From positions 948,681-1,012,680 of the forward strand of contig NZ_VORW01000001.1 in the NCBI RefSeq assembly GCF_007997215.1: DNA of 64,000 nt, given 5' to 3'. Positions 53,590-62,302 of this stretch are shown here, one piece after another (position 1 is the first letter of the stretch; the number at the start of each line of letters is the position of its first letter). The notes below the pieces were generated by a model. It did not search any database. It saw only the letters and a program-made list of their open reading frames with translations, and was not told where the DNA came from. A program made the position numbers and the translations under genes. The stretch is from Algoriphagus aquimarinus (GTDB lineage Bacteria > Bacteroidota > Bacteroidia > Cytophagales > Cyclobacteriaceae).

Positions 53590-54669
53590 ATGAATACTAG
53601 TATAGTAAGTATTGGCTTGGCAAATCCAGGAAAACCAATTGACCAGTCTGCCATTGCTAGCTTTATGCAGCGAGCGCATCAGTTGGATGATTTGGAGGCG
53701 AGAAAGCTGAATTTTCTTTATCGTAAATCAGGAATTTCCAGTCGATACAGTGTGTTAACTGATTTTGAGAAGACCGATTCACAAGATTTTACTTTTTTTC
53801 CTAAGTCTGAAGATTTTGAACCCTTCCCTGGAACTAAAGCTAGAATGGAGGTTTTTAGACAAACAGCCCCAGGGCTTTGTGAAGAAGCTGTTACGAGTTG
53901 CCTAGCCAAAACTGAAATAAAGCCCTCAGAAATAACCCATTTGATTTTGGTTTCCTGCACTGGAATGGTTGCTCCAGGAGTAGAGTTGGAATTAATGAAA
54001 AGGTTGGATTTAGATGATTCTATTGAACGCTATTGTGTTCATTTTATGGGATGTTATGCGGCCTTTACCGGGTTGAAATTGGCAGATAAAATTGTCAGAG
54101 CTGAGCCAGAAGCCAAAGTACTGTTGGTGTGTGTTGAACTTTGCACGTTACATTTTCAGAAAGAATATGTGGAAGATAACATTCTTGCCAATTCACTTTT
54201 TGGGGATGGAGCTGCAGCAGCGCTCGTGATGAAGTCCAGTTCTGGTTTGAAAGTTAATTCTTACCTCAGCCAAGTGCTCCGCGAAGGTGAAAGTGATATG
54301 GCTTGGGGTATAGGTGATTTTGGATTTGAAATGCGACTCAGTAAGTATATACCTACACTTTTGGATCAGGGCATTCAACAATTGAAAGAAGTATTTGAAC
54401 AAAAATTTAAGTTGTCCACAGTGGATAACTTTGCGATTCATCCTGGAGGAAAACAGATTCTTCAAAAGGTGCAAGAAGCTTTTGACTTGCCCGAATCAGT
54501 AAATGAACATGCGAAAGAAGTGCTGAATCAGTTCGGAAATATGTCTTCTGCTACCATACTTTTTGTGCTGGAGCGAATGATGAATGATAATGAAATTCAG
54601 GGAAAAATCCTTTCCATGGGTTTTGGGCCAGGCCTTACGTTGGAAACCTTACTACTTGAAAAGTCATGA
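53590..54669 (+). CDS. Type III polyketide synthase
   Basis: The 359-aa protein is a full-length chalcone-synthase-type enzyme. The catalytic triad is visible: Cys155 (HFMGCYAAF), His284 (FAIHPGGK) and Asn317 (FGNMSSAT). Other landmarks are VSCTGMVAPGVE and SLFGDGAAAALV. It condenses malonyl-CoA units on an acyl starter to make resorcinols or pyrones. It is followed with a 4-bp overlap by a methyltransferase and faces a prenyltransferase gene. Confidence 0.95.
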   Translation: MNTSIVSIGLANPGKPIDQSAIASFMQRAHQLDDLEARKLNFLYRKSGISSRYSVLTDFEKTDSQDFTFFPKSEDFEPFPGTKARMEVFRQTAPGLCEEAVTSCLAKTEIKPSEITHLILVSCTGMVAPGVELELMKRLDLDDSIERYCVHFMGCYAAFTGLKLADKIVRAEPEAKVLLVCVELCTLHFQKEYVEDNILANSLFGDGAAAALVMKSSSGLKVNSYLSQVLREGESDMAWGIGDFGFEMRLSKYIPTLLDQGIQQLKEVFEQKFKLSTVDNFAIHPGGKQILQKVQEAFDLPESVNEHAKEVLNQFGNMSSATILFVLERMMNDNEIQGKILSMGFGPGLTLETLLLEKS

Positions 54670-55370
54670 GCATTTTTGCGCAGCGAAGTGAGGAAAAAGA
54701 GCTGATGGATGACCTGAACTGCTCGGGTGAAGAACTTAATCAAACTTTGCGGGAGCTAAAAACCATCAATCGTTGGCTAGGCGGAAACTATGTGACTACA
54801 TCTGGTCTAGCGAAAATTTTTAAAAGTTATCCACAAGAGTCCTATGCAGTAGCAGACATTGGATGTGGAGGGGGAGATATGATCCGAGTGATGCATGACT
54901 GGGCAAAAAGTCAGAAAAATGAGGTGAACTTTACAGGAATCGATGCAAACAGGAACATTATCGACCTCGCAGCGGTTAGACTAGCTGACTTACCCGAAGT
55001 TGCCTGGAGGAGCCAGAATGTATTCGACGCTGAATTCTCCGAAGAGAAAGTAGATATCTCTACTTGCACGCTCTTTACACATCATTTCACAGATAGCGAA
55101 TTAGTAGAATTGCTGATATCTCTCCGGAGAAAATCCCGATTGGGCATAGTGATTAACGATTTGCATCGACATCCATTCGCTTTTTATAGCATCAAGTGGT
55201 TGACTTGGTTATTTAGCAAATCTAAAATGGTGCAACACGATGCATCGCTTTCAGTTTTGAGGAGTTTTTCCAGATCAGATTGGAATAGAATATTACGGTC
55301 TGCCCAGATGGATAATTTTAAGATTAGCTGGCATTGGGCTTTTCGCTGGCAAGTCACTATTGTATTTTAA
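54666..55370 (+). CDS. SAM-dependent methyltransferase in the PKS locus
   Basis: The 234-aa protein has the class I SAM motif VADIGCGGGDMI near residue 60, FTGIDANRNIIDLA, and STCTLFTHHF. It starts within the stop of the PKS gene (ATGA). It probably methylates the polyketide, as in other type III PKS loci with this gene pair. No membrane segment apart from a hydrophobic stretch near residue 175-185. Confidence 0.9.
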   Translation: MSIFAQRSEEKELMDDLNCSGEELNQTLRELKTINRWLGGNYVTTSGLAKIFKSYPQESYAVADIGCGGGDMIRVMHDWAKSQKNEVNFTGIDANRNIIDLAAVRLADLPEVAWRSQNVFDAEFSEEKVDISTCTLFTHHFTDSELVELLISLRRKSRLGIVINDLHRHPFAFYSIKWLTWLFSKSKMVQHDASLSVLRSFSRSDWNRILRSAQMDNFKISWHWAFRWQVTIVF

Positions 55371-55398
55371 AGAATAACTAACCTAAAAATAGTTTATA

Positions 55399-56262
55399 AT
55401 GGAAATTTCCGAAGAAACCATCAATGCATTTTATGAGAACGCTATTGACTTAGCATATGTAATTGTACCAAGAATTTTGTTTGCCATAATTTTTTATTTC
55501 GTTGGTAAATTTATAGTAAATATCCTCCTGAAGGGATTGAGGAATCTTTTGGAAAAAAAGGAGACTAATCCTTCTCTAAATGAATTTCTTTTTGGGTTTG
55601 TTAAAATCGTATTATTCATCACCCTATTTATGGGAGTGGCAAGTATTCTGGGTGCTCCATTAGGATCTACAGTAGCCATATTTGGTGCAGCAGGCTTGGC
55701 TATAGGCTTGGCTTTGCAAGGATCTCTTTCAAATTTTGCCGGAGGTATTCTGATTTTAGGTTTTAAACCGTTTGAAGTAGGTGATGTCATTGTTGCACAG
55801 GGACATACTGGGACAGTTTCTAAAATTCAGATTTTGTATACCCACCTGATGACATTTGATAATTTAGAGGTCGTTATCCCAAATGGTAGTCTGGCTAATT
55901 CGGATATCGTGAACATGAGTACTCAAGCGACCAGGAGGACCGAACTTAAAGTTGGTGTAGCTTATGGAACAAACATTAAGGTGGCAAAAGAAATTTTGCT
56001 GAATATCTTTGAGAATGACCCACGTGCCTTAAAGGATCCTGCTCCTTTCGTAGCTCTTACAAATTTTGGGGATAGTTCTCTGGATCTAATTGTCAGAGTT
56101 TGGGCTAAGTCGAGCGAATTATGGCCAATGCACTTTGATGGAATGGAGTCTATTAATACTGAATTTGAGAAAGCAGGGATTGAAATTCCTTTCCCACAAC
56201 GTGTTGTTCATCAGATTAGGGAAAAGGCAGCTGAAGAAGAATCAAATTCTGAAGATGTTTAA
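55399..56262 (+). CDS. Small-conductance mechanosensitive channel, MscS family
   Basis: The 287-aa protein has three N-terminal helices (residues about 18-42, 63-85, 92-118); the third is the glycine/alanine-rich pore helix GAAGLAIGLALQGSLSNFAGG. The beta domain follows (FEVGDVIVAQGHTGTVSKI, VVIPNGSLANSDIVN). It opens under membrane tension at low osmolarity. It shares a terminator with the convergent nitroreductase gene. Confidence 0.95.
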   Translation: MEISEETINAFYENAIDLAYVIVPRILFAIIFYFVGKFIVNILLKGLRNLLEKKETNPSLNEFLFGFVKIVLFITLFMGVASILGAPLGSTVAIFGAAGLAIGLALQGSLSNFAGGILILGFKPFEVGDVIVAQGHTGTVSKIQILYTHLMTFDNLEVVIPNGSLANSDIVNMSTQATRRTELKVGVAYGTNIKVAKEILLNIFENDPRALKDPAPFVALTNFGDSSLDLIVRVWAKSSELWPMHFDGMESINTEFEKAGIEIPFPQRVVHQIREKAAEEESNSEDV

Positions 56263-56269
56263 CATCAGT

Positions 56270-56299
56270 AAAAAAGGCGATCATTTGATCGCCTTTTTT
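56270..56299. terminator. Bidirectional terminator between mscS-type and nitroreductase genes
   Basis: AAAAAGGCGATC / GATCGCCTTTTT, tight loop; A-run and T-run on either side. Confidence 0.92.
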
Positions 56300-56303
56300 G
56301 TGC

Positions 56304-56981
56304 TTAGAACTTTTTGATTATCTCATCAAGAGATTTTCTATGGATATCAGGAACGTATGTTTCTGCTTTTGCATAGCCCACCGGAATCAGTAGATAAGGT
56401 TTCTCATTGAAAGGCCTTTCCAATATTTCACTTAAAAAATTCATAGGGCTTGGCGTATGTGTCACAGCTACTAAACCGGCCTGATGTATAGCTGCATGTA
56501 AAAATCCACAAGCTATCCCGACAGATTCATTTACATAATAATGCTGTACTTTTTCGCCATTTTCTATACCATAAGATTGCTTGAAAACAACGATCAGATA
56601 AGGCGCTTCCTCTAGAAAGGGCTTTTCCCAGTTTGTTCCAAGTGGTTTTAAGTCAGATTTCCATTTATCAGGCATTCTTGTCGAATAGCTGATTTTCTCC
56701 TCTTCTTCAGCTGCTTCCCGTATTTTTTTCTTAATAATGGGATCTGAAATGAGGCAAAAGGTCCATGGCTGCTTATGTGCGCCAGACGGAGCTGTGCTGG
56801 CCGTGAGGATGATTTTCTCTAAGACTTCCAGAGGAACAGGCCTCTTGTCAAATTCACGCACCGTGCGTCTTTGATCCATCACCTGATAAAACTGCTCAGA
56901 GCGGTGGATCATTTCTTCGGGACTGAGTTGGAGAGATTCATATCGAATATGCTCAAATCCCTTAATTTTTTTCTTTTCCAT
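56304..56981 (-). CDS. Nitroreductase-family flavoprotein
   Basis: The 225-aa protein has RRTVREFDKRPVPLEVLEKII, TAPSGAHKQPWTFCLI for FMN binding and GIACGFLHAAIHQAGL. The arrangement is closest to the BluB/iodotyrosine deiodinase-like group, but substrates range from nitroaromatics to halogenated tyrosines. ATG 56981 was preferred to an upstream TTG. Confidence 0.9.
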   Translation of the reverse strand: MEKKKIKGFEHIRYESLQLSPEEMIHRSEQFYQVMDQRRTVREFDKRPVPLEVLEKIILTASTAPSGAHKQPWTFCLISDPIIKKKIREAAEEEEKISYSTRMPDKWKSDLKPLGTNWEKPFLEEAPYLIVVFKQSYGIENGEKVQHYYVNESVGIACGFLHAAIHQAGLVAVTHTPSPMNFLSEILERPFNEKPYLLIPVGYAKAETYVPDIHRKSLDEIIKKF

Positions 56982-56984
56982 AAA

Positions 56985-57016
56985 CAAAAACGGCTACCTC
57001 GAAAGATAGCCGTTAT
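56985..57016 (-). terminator. Terminator of the lipoprotein gene at 57039
   Basis: On the minus strand AACGGCTA / TAGCCGTT, followed by TTTG. Confidence 0.75.
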
Positions 57017-57038
57017 GATTTTATTTTTGGAAGGAGAA

Positions 57039-57872
57039 TTAGTCTAGTGTTACTTCCTTGGATCCAGTTGGATAGAAAATGGTAGCCATTTTATCACATG
57101 TACCATTACCGTAATCCACTGTCACTTCAATATCATTGAATTGAAATGCTATAATACCTGAATTAGGAATGGTGACTCCAGACTCGATGCAGCTTTTGGT
57201 GAAAATCAAATCATCAGTAACAGAGGAAGTGTATGCCATTCCGCTTCGATTAGTTCCGGAGGCAGTTCCAGTGATAGAGACTTCATATCCTCCTTGGGTA
57301 CTCAATTTTAGGTTACGCATCTGATCACTTGTAATAGTAGCAGATGTAGCGTCAGGCCAAGTTACTTTTCCGTTTAGGATTTTCACTTCTAGGCTGATGC
57401 TATTCGATTCTTGATCTACGCCCTTATTTGTCATTGTTCTAGTTCCTTCCACCTTCAAGCCATTTACTTCGTAGCCATCAAATGTGGTGGTGATTTTCGC
57501 CCCAGGGAAAAGAAGATTTCCTGTGTAGGCTAGATTGATGATTCCTTTTCTAATTGTGCCATTTGTACTAGTACAGCCATCACCAAAATTAATTGTGATT
57601 TTCTTTGTGCTCTCGTCAATAGAAACTATCGCGCCTTCGCACAGATTACCTGCAGGAATGCTAGCTGTGGTTCTTGCGCTTAGCCCAGAGTTACTTAATA
57701 CTGTAAGCGAGATGTTATCCAGGTCCTCAAAGGCCATGTTGACTTCTGCGTCATCGGTAACTACGGTAAGGTTAGGCTCAGGAGGAGTGTCGTTCATGTT
57801 ATTACAACTCGTGAAGGCCATTGCGCTTCCTAGTAGTAGAAATAAGAGTGTGGGATTGAATGTGTTTTTCAT
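57039..57872 (-). CDS. Uncharacterised lipoprotein
   Basis: The 277-aa protein has a lipoprotein signal with Cys23 (AMAFTSC) and an all-beta body with repeated Thr/Gly-rich strands. Two similar segments hold cysteine pairs: INFGDGCTSTNGTIRKGIINL and VDYGNGTCDKMATIFYP. I do not recognise a named family. A terminator follows 23 bp after the stop. A small 57-aa gene lies 30 bp upstream on the same strand. Confidence 0.8.
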   Translation of the reverse strand: MKNTFNPTLLFLLLGSAMAFTSCNNMNDTPPEPNLTVVTDDAEVNMAFEDLDNISLTVLSNSGLSARTTASIPAGNLCEGAIVSIDESTKKITINFGDGCTSTNGTIRKGIINLAYTGNLLFPGAKITTTFDGYEVNGLKVEGTRTMTNKGVDQESNSISLEVKILNGKVTWPDATSATITSDQMRNLKLSTQGGYEVSITGTASGTNRSGMAYTSSVTDDLIFTKSCIESGVTIPNSGIIAFQFNDIEVTVDYGNGTCDKMATIFYPTGSKEVTLD

Positions 57873-57902
57873 AAGGATAATAGCTTGGTTAAGTTTTACT
57901 TG

Positions 57903-58076
57903 TTATTGAGATGATTTCTTTTTGGTGTTATCGGCCCCTTTGGTTTTTCCGCCTACACAGCCGATGTTTTGAGTAAATGGGATGTCATTTGGTATAATAC
58001 CCATGCCTTCAGAGAGATCCCATTCTTCTACTTCTGTTTCCTTTTCAGGTGGGCTTTTACTTTTATTAGTTTTCAT
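57903..58076 (-). CDS. 57-aa peptide with IGCVGGKT tail motif
   Basis: ATG at 58076 opens a 57-codon frame that reads through charged residues (EKETEVEEWDL), then SEGMGIIPNDIPFTQNIGC and VGGKTKG to a basic tail. There is no signal peptide. The pattern 'G-x-I-P-x-D-I-x-F-x-x-N-I-G-C-x-G-G' recalls a group of small proteins in Bacteroidota that end in a similar Gly-Cys-Gly-Gly region and have no described role; this is from memory. It is 30 bp upstream of the lipoprotein gene and could share its transcript. Confidence 0.65.
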   Translation of the reverse strand: MKTNKSKSPPEKETEVEEWDLSEGMGIIPNDIPFTQNIGCVGGKTKGADNTKKKSSQ

Positions 58077-58184
58077 ACTTGCAGTGGTTAGTTGTAAACG
58101 TCAAACACTCGCTTAAAATTTTAATAAGTGGCAAGGATTGCGCCAAATTGAATAGTTAGCTTACTTCAATTCATATCTTTGGGC

Positions 58185-59954
58185 ATGAAAGGATTTGATT
58201 TTGAAAATTCTGGTCTCTCAGAGAAGTTGAAAACCGTAAAAGGAAAGGCTGGCACCTTGTCCTTTCTTCGGTTGATTGTCTTTTTTGCCATGGGCGGGTT
58301 TTTTGTGTTGTCCGTTTCGGATAGCCCAGTTTGGTTTTTGTTTTTCGGGATTTCGGTGGTTGCTTTTATTTCTTTAATTAGAAAATACAATGATCAGAAA
58401 GACCAGGAGGCTATTTATTTGGCTTTGGAGAAAATGAATCTCGCTAGAGAAAAGAGAGTTTCCAGAAAGCTAAAAGGCTTAGATGCGGGAGTTGAATTTC
58501 AGGAGAAAACACATCCTTTTTCCAATGATTTAGATCTCTTTGGAGATCATTCTCTTTTTCAGCTTTTGAATCATACCGTTTCCAATAAAGGAAAGGAAAG
58601 ACTTGCCGCACAGATTAAATCAGCGTTTGATCTCGATCAAGCTGCTGCTTTGCGTACAGCTTCAGCTGAATTATCCACCAAATCAGATTTCCTTCAAGCC
58701 ATGGAGAGCATAGGGAATGCTTTCTATAATGAAGAGAAATCAAACTCGGGATGGGTTAATTGGCTGAATACAGAGGATAAAAGCTCCCTATTAATTTCGA
58801 TTTTCGCCTTCGTCGGACCTATTGGAGGACTTGCTCTTTCTGTATTAACCTATATAGGAATCGTGCCGGGGGCATTAGTTGGTGTTTGGGTTTTGATAGG
58901 AATGGCCTTTTTGGGTTTGGTATTCAAGTCTTTGAAAAAAGCGGCTGAATCGATTCCAAGTAGAGACCAACTGAAGACTTATAGATATTGGCTAGCGGTA
59001 TTGGAAGAGGAGCAGTTTGATTCCCCACTTTTGAAAAAGATGCAGGCACCATTCCTCACCAAAGAGGTGAAAGCATCTACACTTTTTGACCAGCTAGATA
59101 GTTTAGGATTATGGATTCAAAATCGAATCAATATCCTATACATACCCCTTAACTTCTTTTTCTGGACAGATTTGTTCTTATACGTGAAATTAGTCTCTTG
59201 GAAGAAAAAGCATGGGAATCTAGTTGCCAATTTCCCAGCCCAACTAGTGGAATGGGAAGTTATGATTTCATTAGGTGCGTTTGAAAAAGAAGTAGGCGGG
59301 AAAGGTAAAGTGATTACTGTAGCTCAGGGTATGGAAGGCAAAGTGGTTTCTCATCCCCTGCTTGAACCAGGAGTAGCTGTGCCAAATGATTTCGTAATAG
59401 ACGAGAACCAGCGCATCATTTTGCTCACTGGAGCAAATATGAGTGGAAAAACTACCTTCATGCGAACGCTGGGAATTAATTGTGTGTTGGTCAATCTAGG
59501 TTTGAGTCCTTTTGCCGAGGAGTTTGGTTTCTCTGAGTTTCAGCTTTACACAAGTATGAGAAATACAGATAACTTAGGAGAAAGTGTCAGTTCCTTTTAT
59601 GCTGAACTTAGCCGGATCAAGCAACTGATAGATAGAATCGAGAAGGGTGAGCATATCTTCTTCTTGCTGGATGAAATATTGAAAGGGACGAATACTGAGG
59701 ATCGTATTGCAGGATCAGAAGCGCTGATCAGGCAGGTAGATAATACAAATGCAATTGGGATAATCAGTACCCATGATATTGAGTTAGCAGAGTTGGAGGA
59801 AAGAATTGATTCTGTACAGAATTACAGTTTTCATTCTGAAATCCACGATCAAAATATTGACTTTGATTACAAAATTAAAAGGGGAGCATGCCCGAGTTTT
59901 AATGCACATAAACTCATGGAATTGATGGGAATTCGCTTTCAAAACGAAAAGTAG
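58185..59954 (+). CDS. Membrane-anchored MutS-like ATPase
   Basis: The 589-aa protein has the MutS ATPase domain at the C-terminus: Walker A LTGANMSGKTTFMRT, LYTSMRNTDNLGES, Walker B FFLLDEILKGT and ISTHDIELAE. It has no mismatch-binding domain. Two hydrophobic hairpins (residues about 27-62 and 206-247) predict membrane anchoring. Related proteins are common in Bacteroidota and of unknown role; a mismatch repair function is unlikely. ATG 58185 was preferred to an upstream TTG. Confidence 0.9.
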   Translation: MKGFDFENSGLSEKLKTVKGKAGTLSFLRLIVFFAMGGFFVLSVSDSPVWFLFFGISVVAFISLIRKYNDQKDQEAIYLALEKMNLAREKRVSRKLKGLDAGVEFQEKTHPFSNDLDLFGDHSLFQLLNHTVSNKGKERLAAQIKSAFDLDQAAALRTASAELSTKSDFLQAMESIGNAFYNEEKSNSGWVNWLNTEDKSSLLISIFAFVGPIGGLALSVLTYIGIVPGALVGVWVLIGMAFLGLVFKSLKKAAESIPSRDQLKTYRYWLAVLEEEQFDSPLLKKMQAPFLTKEVKASTLFDQLDSLGLWIQNRINILYIPLNFFFWTDLFLYVKLVSWKKKHGNLVANFPAQLVEWEVMISLGAFEKEVGGKGKVITVAQGMEGKVVSHPLLEPGVAVPNDFVIDENQRIILLTGANMSGKTTFMRTLGINCVLVNLGLSPFAEEFGFSEFQLYTSMRNTDNLGESVSSFYAELSRIKQLIDRIEKGEHIFFLLDEILKGTNTEDRIAGSEALIRQVDNTNAIGIISTHDIELAELEERIDSVQNYSFHSEIHDQNIDFDYKIKRGACPSFNAHKLMELMGIRFQNEK

Positions 59955-59993
59955 ATTTCCACACCTGAGATTATTTTATATTTCAAAAAAACT

Positions 59994-61136
59994 ATGACTA
60001 TACCATCGCAACCACCCATATTGGGAGTCCTCGGAGGAGGTCAATTGGGCCGAATGCTTATTCAATCGGCTATCAATTACAATCAAGATATCCACATTTT
60101 GGATCCAGATCCAAATGCTCCATGCAAGGATCTTTCGCAGCGATTTACTGTGGGTTCACTGAAGGATTTTGATACGGTTTATGCTTTTGGTCATGGCTGC
60201 GATGTGATTACTGTAGAGATTGAAAGTGTTAATACAGAAGCACTTGAGAAATTACAGCGTGAAGGGAAGAAAGTTTATCCACAGCCACACATTTTAAGTT
60301 TGATCAAGGATAAGCGTAAGCAGAAGCAATTTTATCAATTGCATGGAATTCCCACTGCTGATTTTATTTTGACGGTAGACAAAGCTGATGTTATCAACAA
60401 TGCTGGTTTTCTTCCTGCTGTAAACAAGTTGGGCAAAGAAGGCTACGATGGACGTGGTGTTCAAGTCTTGCGAACTGAAGCTGATTTGGACCTTGCTTTT
60501 GATGCGCCGGGGCTGTTGGAAAAGTTGATTGACTTCGAAAGAGAGATTGCAGTCACCGTTGCCAGAAATGAAGCTGGAGACTTAGTTGCTTATCCTGCTG
60601 TAGAATGCGCTTTTCACCCAACCGCTAATCTGGTTGAGTTTCTTTTTGCGCCAGCAGAAATATCCAAAGAAGTAGCTGAAAAGGCTGAGCAAATAGCAAA
60701 AGACGTGATCCTTAAATTGGGAATGGTCGGTATTCTTGCAGTGGAAATGTTTGTAACCAAAGAAGGAGAGGTATTGGTTAACGAAGTAGCTCCAAGGCCA
60801 CATAATAGTGGACATCATACCATAGAGGCTAATTTCACCTCTCAGTTTGAGCAGCATTTACGCTCAGTAATGAACTGGCCGCTAGGCAATCCAGATTTGA
60901 GATGTCCTGCTGCAATGATTAATTTGCTAGGAGAAGAAGGTTTCACCGGACCGGTTTTGGTAGAAGGTCAAGACGAAGCAATAGCTGAGCAGGGAGTTTA
61001 TATCCATATGTATGGAAAGAAGATCACCAAGCCATTCAGAAAAATGGGACATGTGACCATCTTATCAGATACGGTGGAAGGACTGAAGGAGAAAGCACAA
61101 CGAATCAAAGAGTTAATCAAAATCAAATCTATATAA
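59994..61136 (+). CDS. purK: 5-(carboxyamino)imidazole ribonucleotide synthase
   Basis: The 380-aa ATP-grasp enzyme has [42 protein letters not shown] and [17 protein letters not shown], all PurK landmarks. It carboxylates AIR with ATP and bicarbonate in purine synthesis. Its stop overlaps the purE start by 1 bp. Confidence 0.97.
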   Translation: MTIPSQPPILGVLGGGQLGRMLIQSAINYNQDIHILDPDPNAPCKDLSQRFTVGSLKDFDTVYAFGHGCDVITVEIESVNTEALEKLQREGKKVYPQPHILSLIKDKRKQKQFYQLHGIPTADFILTVDKADVINNAGFLPAVNKLGKEGYDGRGVQVLRTEADLDLAFDAPGLLEKLIDFEREIAVTVARNEAGDLVAYPAVECAFHPTANLVEFLFAPAEISKEVAEKAEQIAKDVILKLGMVGILAVEMFVTKEGEVLVNEVAPRPHNSGHHTIEANFTSQFEQHLRSVMNWPLGNPDLRCPAAMINLLGEEGFTGPVLVEGQDEAIAEQGVYIHMYGKKITKPFRKMGHVTILSDTVEGLKEKAQRIKELIKIKSI

Positions 61137-61651
61137 TGAATCCACAGGTAGGTATTATTATGGGAAGTCAGTCGGATCTTCCGATTATGGCAGAGGCTGC
61201 AGAGATGCTTGAAGAATTGGGAGTGCCCTATGAATTGACGGTAGTCTCTGCACATCGTACCCCACAGCGTATGATTGATTATGCGCATTCAGCTCGTGAG
61301 CGTGGCATCAAAGTGATTGTAGCTGGAGCGGGTGGAGCAGCGCATTTGCCTGGCATGGTAGCATCTATGACTAGTCTGCCAGTAATTGGCGTGCCGATCA
61401 AAAGCTCTAATTCTATCGATGGCTGGGATAGTATTTTGTCCATTTTGCAGATGCCAGGAGGTATTCCTGTAGCGACAGTCGCACTTAATGGAGGGAAAAA
61501 TGCCGGCATTCTTGCCGCTTCGATTGTAGGTTCTTTTGATGCTAAAGTGGGTGAAAGCTTAGATGCTTACAAAAAGACGCTTAAAGAAAAAGTGGAAGAA
61601 TCCGCAGCATTGATAGAAGCCAAAGGCTGGAAAGAAATACTTAAGAAATAA
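61136..61651 (+). CDS. purE: 5-(carboxyamino)imidazole ribonucleotide mutase
   Basis: The 171-aa protein is a class I Pur[24 protein letters not shown] with the catalytic His, [12 protein letters not shown] and [10 protein letters not shown]. It converts N5-CAIR to CAIR after PurK. A terminator begins at its stop codon. Confidence 0.97.
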   Translation: MNPQVGIIMGSQSDLPIMAEAAEMLEELGVPYELTVVSAHRTPQRMIDYAHSARERGIKVIVAGAGGAAHLPGMVASMTSLPVIGVPIKSSNSIDGWDSILSILQMPGGIPVATVALNGGKNAGILAASIVGSFDAKVGESLDAYKKTLKEKVEESAALIEAKGWKEILKK

Positions 61652-61678
61652 AAAATGCGGCTGAAGAGCCGCATTTCA
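61651..61678 (+). terminator. Terminator of purKE
   Basis: AAATGCGGCT / AGCCGCATTT, loop GAAG, directly behind the purE stop. Confidence 0.85.
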
Positions 61679-61688
61679 ATTGTTTACC

Positions 61689-61832
61689 ATGAATTGGAAA
61701 AAGATTATTCGATTTAAGATCGGGGATGTGCCCTGGGAAGTTCCTCTGGATGTATTAGTGCTGGTGGGAGTAATCACACTAGTATTGATGGGCGTTGGTG
61801 CTTATTTTGGTTTCCAATTTGGAAGAAGTTAA
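61689..61832 (+). CDS. 47-aa small membrane protein
   Basis: ATG at 61689 opens a 47-codon frame: MNWKKIIRFKIGDVPWEVPL, then one hydrophobic helix (VLVLVGVITLVLMGVGAYFG) and a basic end. A tryptophan/proline loop before a single helix suggests a small membrane peptide. It starts 11 bp after the purE terminator and its stop overlaps the stop of the convergent gene at 61829. Function unknown. Confidence 0.6.
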   Translation: MNWKKIIRFKIGDVPWEVPLDVLVLVGVITLVLMGVGAYFGFQFGRS

Positions 61833-62290
61833 TCAGTAAAGATTCCCCAACCGTCATCATTTTTTTCGTTAGTGTCAAATCCCTTTTGCCAGTCAATAAA
61901 CAGCAAGCGATATTCCTCAATAGCCTCTCGAAGTAGCTCTAAATGCTCTTCAGCATGAGTTTCTTCCATGCCTAATTGATAGGTCATAGCATTCAGGCTT
62001 TTTGCGTGAACTTTCATGATGACAGCTTTTTCCATTTTCAGGACGTAGTCAGAGATGCTTTCAGCTCCAGCGAATTTGGCACTCATCACCATCGCATCTT
62101 CCATCATGATATTGCCATAAAGCTCCTTACGAGCCTCGTCGAGGCTTCCTACTAGTGCTCGAGTGAGGCGAAAGATATCTTTCGCCTTCTTCATCAATGG
62201 GTGCTTGTATATCTTTTCGTGCTCCTTACGTGCATCGAACTCATCGTCCTCATCCCATCCTGCCTCATCGTCATCTTCGTCATCCCACAT
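61829..62290 (-). CDS. Uncharacterised helical protein with acidic N-terminus
   Basis: The 153-aa protein starts with an extremely acidic stretch (MWDDEDDDEAGWDEDDEFD) followed by helices (KHPLMKKAKDIFRLTRALVGSL, LEKAVIMKVHAKSLNAM-like region with METHAEEHLELLREAIEEY). I know no family name, but it appears coding and conserved in layout with the DUF3127 gene 12 bp upstream on the same strand. Confidence 0.8.
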   Translation of the reverse strand: MWDDEDDDEAGWDEDDEFDARKEHEKIYKHPLMKKAKDIFRLTRALVGSLDEARKELYGNIMMEDAMVMSAKFAGAESISDYVLKMEKAVIMKVHAKSLNAMTYQLGMEETHAEEHLELLREAIEEYRLLFIDWQKGFDTNEKNDDGWGIFTD

Positions 62291-62302
62291 GGCAGAAGTT
62301 TT

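Noticed and set aside
53389..53679. N-terminal extension of the UbiA gene by 97 codons
   Set aside because: It would overlap the promoter and the first 90 bases of the PKS gene, and the membrane protein begins cleanly at 53388.
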